A stretch of DNA of 64,000 nt from Hydractinia symbiolongicarpus. Lineage: Eukaryota > Cnidaria > Hydrozoa > Anthoathecata > Hydractiniidae. The stretch lies in NCBI RefSeq assembly GCF_029227915.1, contig NC_079879.1, positions 10,354,001 through 10,418,000 on the forward strand. Direction: 5' to 3'. Below the pieces are notes generated by a model. That model had not been told where the DNA came from and searched no databases. It worked only from the letters and a program-made list of their open reading frames with translations. Position numbers and translations under genes: made by a program. Positions 57,090-64,000 of this stretch are shown in pieces (position 1 is the first letter of the stretch; every line of letters begins with the position of its first letter).

Positions 57090-60000
57090 TTAAAACTTAG
57101 AGGTTACACCTTTGACTTTGTGAATGCCATAATCTGCAGTATAAAACACCCTGATCACCTTGTCGTTGTCTCCTTCCTTTTTTAAAAATAAACAAACAAA
57201 AAATTGTAAAATGTATAACAAACCTCAACTTCCGCTTCTGTTTCATAAAATCCATCAATGAATATGATTTGAAACTGTTTAGATTTCATTTGTTTTAAAG
57301 TTTTACGCAACATTCTCAACTGTGGTATTTTACTATGATCATTCAGGTTTGCGAGCAACGCCCTCATAGCGTGATATTTATGTCCAGGATCAAAAAGTAG
57401 AAGTTGTGTTTTGAAGTCAGCTTTATCTACTTCCTCGCATCCAATACACAGACGACTATGTCCTGTTAATAAAAATGTCAACACACTACAAACATGGCAT
57501 ACTGACACGACTTGAAAAAGAAAAATTAATTCTTTATAGTTCCTTGACCTAATGTTTTTTTCGTGAAAATAAATGCTGCAGTGGTTCAGGTATAAAAGTC
57601 TTTTTGTTTTTGTTTTTATAAATCGGCTCCCTAGAATTATTTTTATTATTCGGTATACTTTTAGTCTTTAAATTATTTAAAGAATGCAGACCTCTGCCAA
57701 ATTGCAAGTGAAGTTATGTATATAAAAAGACATTCTACAGCACATCAAGTCTCTAGGATGCATCTTTGGAGTGAGCAGATTTTTTTGTAACACTAGGAGT
57801 TATACAGAACTAAAAGTTGAAAACATTAGCATTGACGACATATTGTATTTCAAGGGTCTTAAAATGTAAGAAAATGCACAAAGTCCAAATTTGGAGAATT
57901 GGATCCTTGTAGTATCATATCAAAGACGAGACCTTGATGCTGCAAGTACAGTGGAAACGGTGGGAGAGTTGTTTCATTATTCCGTTGCTTGAAATAAGAT
58001 TCCAACCATTCAAACAGCCTAACATGTGTATTTTCTAATGAAGTCGGTTTATGAAAATCAACAATTCTTGCGCTAGAAGTAAAAAATAAGGAGAAAATCA
58101 CAGGCTGTAGAATGAATAGCTGTGGAGGTAATATTCAAATAACCATATTTTTTGATTTTAAATTTATAAGGTGTAATTGAAAGTAACAAAAAAAACTTGA
58201 AGGATTACAAGCGTGTGATTTAAGCAGTATCAGTGGTAAAATATATCGATAAAAGTAAAGGTTGGGAAAAATGTCTCACTTTATTTTTGCCCAACGAAGA
58301 AGAGCTACAACTTCAGTCGTCCCTATCCATTTTCTTGTACCTTGCAATTTTCCACCAAGCTGTTCACAACCGGCTTTGTCAAAGCCTAAAAATGATGACA
58401 TCAATAGTTATGACAAGCAACAATATATATTATAACAACTTTAATGGGGATGCAAATATTGGGAGATTCAACCACATAGTTTATTTTTTCCAGCTGGGTT
58501 GTTTAATCAATAGCCATCTGTTTAGATATACTTTTCCTTCTGTATTTATTAAAAAACCTTAGATTCTGTATTATTTGTATCCAATATAATTAGTAATGTA
58601 GTAATTACCATTAAGATTTAAAATAAAATAAATAAATACGACTGGTTATAAATGGGATTAAATAAATTTAATTTGTATATTACTTCTACAAATAACGTAA
58701 GAGATTTTAAAATAACTTTAAAAATCTAATTGGCCAAGTCAAATACCTAGAAACCCATGGCCACTTCCTAGCTATTAAAATCTGTGTATATCTTAAGAAT
58801 TATTTTAAAACACATTAAAATGAAAGAAATTTCCAACAATGTTCTATGACACTTTGGGGGAACAACTTTATGTATGCTAACACATAAAAAAGGAGTACCA
58901 TCCTTCCAAGCCTCTTCAATTAGCGCTTGTAGTTTTGTTACTGATGGAATTTCATCATCCTTAAATTTCTCCTTCAATTTGTTACCATACAATTCATTCT
59001 TAGAAATTGCAGACAACAACATTTGTAGATTTCTGTAACCACAACCCCATCCAGAATCACCGACAGCAGCTGAGAAATGGTCTGTACTGTTACACAAACA
59101 ACGCGATTTTATATTTCCACTAATGTTTTGGTGTTTTAATGCCTCGATTATTCCTAAAATAAACAAATGGTTAGTTTACAAAGCATACTATGCAAAACAA
59201 AGGTTACAAAATATCATGGTATGCACGTAGAATGTTTTAAAATATGAACCTTGTGTTCTTGTTTCATAGCTATCAACTCCAAGCATCATCTCACTGTGCA
59301 TATTAGCTTTCCGAGTAAAATAATCAGTTACAGAAACATTTCTGCCAACTTGCCGATCCATTTTCTTCTCAAATTGTTTTGAATAACTTCCCTTATTATC
59401 CATGCCATACATTTCCTGAAAATTATTTACGTTTACATAAATTAGCTTGCCACTCCAGACATTCTTATCCATTCAATAAAGTTTTACAATTTTAAATTTA
59501 AAAATTACAAAGATAAAAAAAACACCTGCAACTTTTTGAATTCCTTTTCTTCTTTCTTCTTTCGCTCAACATATTGTAGTCTTTGAGCCAACAACCCATC
59601 ACTCTCTAAGCTGTTTAAACCATTTCTTATGCTACCATCTTCTTCCTCTTGACTTACTTTAGCCAACAAACTGTCATTGAGATTATTAGAAGCGGTCGAC
59701 GGTCCATCTTCAATATTTGACAATGTATGGGCCAAAAGATGATCATGGTATGCTTCAGTTGAAACTAAAAGTAAGCATGTGATAAAAAATTCTAAAAGAA
59801 AATATCTCATGCGAGTTACCGAATGCCAAATTTGTTTTCCACAATAGGCTATGCTACCAACAGTGTACTTTTGATGTTTGTTACACTTGGAATATAGAAA
59901 ATAGGTCAAAAACTTGCTTTGCAATCTCAAGTGACTATGGCACAACTACGGCAGCTTTTTGTGATAGAGTAGGACACAAAAGATGCGATTTTATCACACT

Positions 60001-62016
60001 TCTCGTGGTCAGTTACTAGCGCCCATATAAAGAAAATGTGGTTTAGCAACTTCACAGTACTTGATACACGAAGCTGTGATGAAGATTCTTTTATTTTTAA
60101 CACAAACTTCATGGAATTGCACCTGGATTCACTGGAGATGTCGCTATTCAGGCAGAGTATTTTTTAACATTTTTGTGATCTGTGAATTCCTTATTAGCTT
60201 GTGCATGATGCATAACAAAAAACACCTGTGATCCTTTTTAATTCACTCACAGGAATTTATGACGAAAGTAACTTAGTCTGTAAGGACAATGCGTACATAA
60301 AACATCTTTATGTAAATATAAAAAACTCTTATACAATGTCCTAAGTCTTGAGTATGACATGTTGAGGTAAATTTTGGTGGCACTGTTATATACAAATTTA
60401 TGCATAGAAAACTATATTTTCCACATTCTTACAATTTACGTGTTTTGCATGCACCTATATTGCCATAACAAAACTTATTCAAGGATGGATAAGTTTTCAA
60501 GGTGTATCCTAAAGTCAAACAAAATACATACTAACAGCAGAACATCCAGCGTATTCGCAAGTTTTCTTTGATGGGCCTAAATGAACAATAAAAATTCATA
60601 CAGTGTACACCAGTCAGGTTAGTGTATAAAAAATATAAGTGTATAAAGTGAAGTGTTTTTAAGCCTGCTATTAGCTCCAGAGAGTTCACATGAGTACATC
60701 AATTATAATCTTATGTGAAGTTCTAGGTAGAAAGGGTTAATTTACATTTTTTTTATCCTCAGGGCATATACACTGGTAGAAAACACACTGATAGAAAACA
60801 CACTGGTAGAAAACACACTGGTAGAAAACACACTGGTAGAAAACACACTGGTAGAAAACACTCTGGTAGAAAACACACTGGTAGAAAACACACTGGTAGA
60901 AATCACTCTGGAACCACAAGGCTATTAAAACATATTTGTACACAAAAACAGTTATTTAAACTTCTGTCGTGATTTTTCATTGCAATATTTCACAAAACAG
61001 GGGGACTTGACCAATCTATTGTAATCCTGTATTAAGCCTGAGTCAATTTTATGTTGTTATATTGGAATGAGTTATGTGCAGCGAAGCAGAAAGACCTTTG
61101 CCATTTAGATATGAATGATATGTAAATGGTCAAGTAGATTTGTAACATCATTCTTAGATTGAAGGTGTTATCCAGATAAGAAGATTGAGTTTCTCTGTAC
61201 AGTTGGTGGAATGGAGGAAGATAATTAAATAAGAAATGTGTAGAAACTTAATAGTAACTGGGCAAAGACTTGATGCAGAGGTAGGCCAGGAAGACTTGAC
61301 AGGAGATAATAAGGACTGACTTGATGCAGAGGCAATTGAGTTTACAACTAACACAGTCTTGATCAGATTGAAAAAACGTTATTAATATACCCTATCCAGC
61401 CAATGCTAGCATGGAAAACAGATGTTAGGCTGAGGATAATGATGATGATAATAATTTCAGTGCATTGTCTATAATAATATTTATGGTTGGATTATAGTTT
61501 GTACTTCATCAAAATTACCACTGTACGGTGTAGGAGTACACATTTGTAATTAGAGCTAATTAATTTCTTAAACGTCATATATTTCGTTCTTTTGTAGCAA
61601 GGGGTGTGTTTCTATGAGTCATACATAACAAAAAACCCACAAAATTTGTAAAGAATTAGAATAATGTATGCCATACCAAACTGTTTATTAAAAAGTGTCA
61701 TTCAATATTAAAATGCTGACTCAGATCAGGACGATCATGACACAATATTTCATTAAATTTTAAAAAGCACCCATTAGTTTCAGGAAGTATATAGAGTATT
61801 CTCTTTTAAAAAGACACCAGTAATAAAACAACATTAGTAATAAACAATGTTGTGCTGGGATTTATCAGAATCTTTTGGCTGTATAAAATTAAAAAACTCA
61901 TGCATACCTGCCACGCCCTCCTCAAAATGTCCATTTACATGAGAAGATATTTTCTCAATTGGAAGGTTTATATTGCATACAGGACAGTTCATACAAGCTC
62001 TTTTTGACATTTTCAT
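57090..62016 (-). CDS. ZUP1: ZUP1/ZUFSP, K63-linkage-specific deubiquitinase
   Basis: Eight exons on the minus strand: 62016-61908, 59764-59526, 59415-59250, 59153-58899, 58385-58280, 58072-57933, 57462-57224, 57158-57090, giving 440 residues; human ZUP1 has 578. An N-terminal C2H2-type finger (CPVC..HVNGH, residues about 11-30) is followed by ubiquitin-binding helices (LLAQRLQYVERKKKEEKEF) and the ZUP1-typical KLQEMYGMDNKGSY. The peptidase domain keeps GDSGWGCGYRNLQMLLS (Cys209), YLQHQGHSRLCIG (His340) and LLLFDPG (Asp363). The Cys-His spacing of 131 equals that of the human enzyme. ZUP1 cleaves K63 ubiquitin chains and acts in genome maintenance. It is shorter because fewer N-terminal fingers are present. 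The last exon start (VIRVFYTA) is the least certain. Confidence 0.94.
60766..60914 (-). repeat. 15-bp minisatellite, about 10 copies
   Basis: ACACTGGTAGAAAAC repeats head to tail with few changes in ZUP1 intron 1. It translates to a spurious QCVFY repeat on the minus strand. Not coding. Confidence 0.9.
61155..61450 (+). mobile_element. 5'-truncated LINE tail in ZUP1 intron 1
   Basis: A degenerate copy of the tail at 37023-37336: ATAAGAAGATTGAG, GAGGTAGGCCAGGAAG, ACTTGATGCAGAGGCA, CCAATGCTAGCATGGAAAAC, then GATGATGATAATAA. Frame broken. Confidence 0.65.
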
Positions 62017-63139
62017 AGCCTAAAAATATAAAAAAAAATAAAAGTATGATCCATTCACAAACGCAAGTTGAAAACAGCATTGCAGAATGTTTTTGTATTG
62101 GTAAGAACTTTTGTATTGGTTAATACTTATATTGACTCTCTGAATTTGTCAGTTACACTGTGGCTATGTTTAGTGTGATGCTAATGAGGAAACACCAAAT
62201 CATCCCTCTGATGAAGGTATAGCACCTAAAACTGTTAAAAATATAGTTTTTTGTTGATAGTTTGTAGAGGAGGTTTGACTAACAGTGTGGTAAAAGTTAA
62301 TCGTTATTGCTCCCTAACTTAACAGGTGCAGGCATTTTGAAGAAGTTTTACATAAATTCTATATCTCTGGTCATTAGCAACAACGCAGGGCTATGCCGTG
62401 ATATCCTGAAGCCTAGTATCTGTTTTACAACTATTCCACTACTACTAAAACTTGTGTAAATTACATAATTATCGGCTAAATAATGTTGGATGGTTTATCA
62501 ATGAAAAAAAATTGGGTTCTATTGATATGGAAATTTAATCTATTGTTATCTTATTGTTATCCTACATTATTATACAACAAAACAGACCGAAGGATGTTGT
62601 AAAAAATAAAAATGATTGCTATGTGCTGTCCTCCTCATATCTTTTTCATTGATTCACTTCGTCGTGTTTTCCCAATGACCTGTCTGCTTTTCCAAACAAT
62701 GAAAAAAGATATGTATGAAGCAGCCTTTGGCTACATCTAGGGGAAGTCAGTAAGTGTTACGACCACCACCTTACCGATAAAAAAGTTTTAATTGGCCGCA
62801 AGATTAATTAAAATAAACAAATCACATAGAATTTGCATGTAGGTTTGGGGCCACACATAAATCAATCTCAGAATAAAAACCATTATCGTGACATTTGGGG
62901 GGGGGGGGGGGGGGAATTCTCCGGAATCAGATACATAGCAAAAGGCAAAGTAATTTATTATAACACCAAACTTTAGATGCATTGTGTAAATGTATTGATA
63001 AGCTATTCCCTTAAATATTAGCGTGAAGTAATTAAATAATAAAAATCTTTCGCGAAGTTTTATAATACATTGCGAGAGAATGTATTGTTGATTTACTTAA
63101 AAAAATTCCAGCGCGTTTAATCTAAGAAACATACGAGAA
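62017..63139. other. ZUP1 upstream region
   Basis: The non-coding 5' flank of ZUP1 with an 18-bp poly-G tract at 62897-62914. No core promoter motif is clear and there is no supported reading frame. Confidence 0.5.
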
Positions 63140-63625
63140 GCATTGTTCACAACTATTAAAGGCCACTTTTCGTTTTTAAACTTTTAAAATGGGATTTATA
63201 AAACCCTTCTATCGCCTCTTTTCTATTTTAAACTTTTAAAATGCGATCTAAAACACATTTCTATCGCCGCTATTTGTTTTAAAACTTTTAAAATGCGATT
63301 TAAAAAATATTTCTATCGCCGCTTTTTGTTTTTAAACTTTTAAAATGCGATCTAAAAAAACATTTCTATTGCTGCTATTTGTTTTTAAACTTTTAAAAAG
63401 CGATCTAAAAAAAAGTTCTATCGCCGTTTTTCGTTTTTAAACTTTTAAAATGCAATTTAAAAAAACATTTCTATCACCGCTGTTCGATTTTAAACTTTTA
63501 AAATGCAATCTAAAAAACATCTCTATTGCCACTTTTCGTTTATAAACTTTTAAAATGCAATCTAAAAAACATCTCTATCGCCGCTTTTCATTTATAAACT
63601 TTTAAAATGCGATCTAAAAAAAACG
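63140..63625. repeat. Nine-copy tandem repeat, unit about 53 bp
   Basis: Each unit contains TCTATCGCCGC, then TTTTCGTTT and AAACTTTTAAAATGCGATCT, then AAAAA. AACTTTTAAAATG or near variants occur nine times from 63175 to 63610. Copies differ by scattered substitutions, so the array is not recent. Confidence 0.88.
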
Positions 63626-63959
63626 CTTAATTACTGCAATTAAAATTTTCAAAAGAGTTCGCGCAAAATAAATTGCTAAAATTGATCTTGCAACCAATTG
63701 TGATTAAACAATTGATCGTGTGGGGTCATTGTTTATCAGCGAGGCAATTATTTTCTTAAAAAAACAAAAGCTATTGTTCTGTGTAACTATTCATGCTCGT
63801 TTCATGTCCGTGGTAGATTACATTCAGACTGTACTGTAATAGGCCTTGTGCGTTGTTTTTTTTAAAGAATTCATTTTTATAAAAAAAGGAAAAAGTATAT
63901 CAGTAAGTTTGTAAAAGTTGGATATATGTATTTTTGTGCTGTTGTCAGACTCTGCCACA

Positions 63960-64000
63960 ATGTCATTCACAACAACATTCGCTGAATGCCATCCTGGATT
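63960..64000 (+). CDS. Possible start of a further gene, cut by the window edge
   Basis: ATG at 63960 in a good context (GCCACAATGTC) opens a frame MSFTTTFAECHPG to the end of the window. Thirteen codons are too few to name a product or to be sure it is coding. Confidence 0.25.
   Translation, partial: MSFTTTFAECHPG

Noticed and set aside
60737-60943. Repeated QCVFY peptide frame
   Set aside because: A translation of a 15-bp minisatellite inside a ZUP1 intron.
63140-63625. CRISPR-like array
   Set aside because: Units are contiguous, diverged tandem copies without unique spacers, in a eukaryotic genome.

Overview
The window is nuclear DNA from an intron-rich, AT-rich animal genome. The Mox-type homeobox gene, prominin, HPS1 and ZUP1 point to a metazoan. 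Compact genes with short exons, GT-AG introns, and dispersed repeats with CAACCTCGTTCCCAGGG-like ends fit a cnidarian, probably a hydrozoan. The phylum is inferred from general knowledge, not from a search.

Layout, left to right: (1) 39-9142 (+), the last 18 exons of a prominin-family pentaspan membrane glycoprotein; its 5' end lies outside the window. (2) 10718-15122 (+), a two-exon Mox/Meox homeobox gene. (3) 15.1-18.7 kb, repeat-rich DNA with short Helitron-like elements. (4) 18718-20383 (-), an unrecognised seven-helix membrane protein. (5) 24011-25195 (+), a three-exon coiled-coil protein of unknown function with CRE-like sites upstream. (6) 26466-36155, an exact-looking tandem duplication of a 4,845-bp unit carrying a decayed CR1-like LINE with a PHD finger. 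(7) 36.2-42.7 kb, transposon debris (several LINE 3' tails) and a broken relative of gene 4. (8) 42772-46735 (+), ribosomal protein S4 in six exons. (9) 50301-56129 (-), HPS1, the BLOC-3 subunit, in eight exons. (10) 57090-62016 (-), ZUP1/ZUFSP, a K63-specific deubiquitinase, in eight exons with its Cys-His-Asp triad intact. (11) A 53-bp-period tandem array at 63.1-63.6 kb and possibly the first codons of another gene at the right edge.

The genes are unrelated housekeeping, developmental and membrane genes; I see no operon-like or pathway cluster. HPS1 and ZUP1 are tandem on the minus strand with about 960 bp between them. Exon borders were set by hand from GT-AG signals and reading-frame continuity. 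In all six genes that lie wholly in the window the summed exon lengths are divisible by three, which supports the models. I did not find a clearly novel molecular system. The most unusual items are the perfect 4.8-kb duplication, the orphan seven-helix gene with a broken relative, abutting Helitron-like elements, tRNA-derived SINEs, and several palindromic or arrayed motifs.
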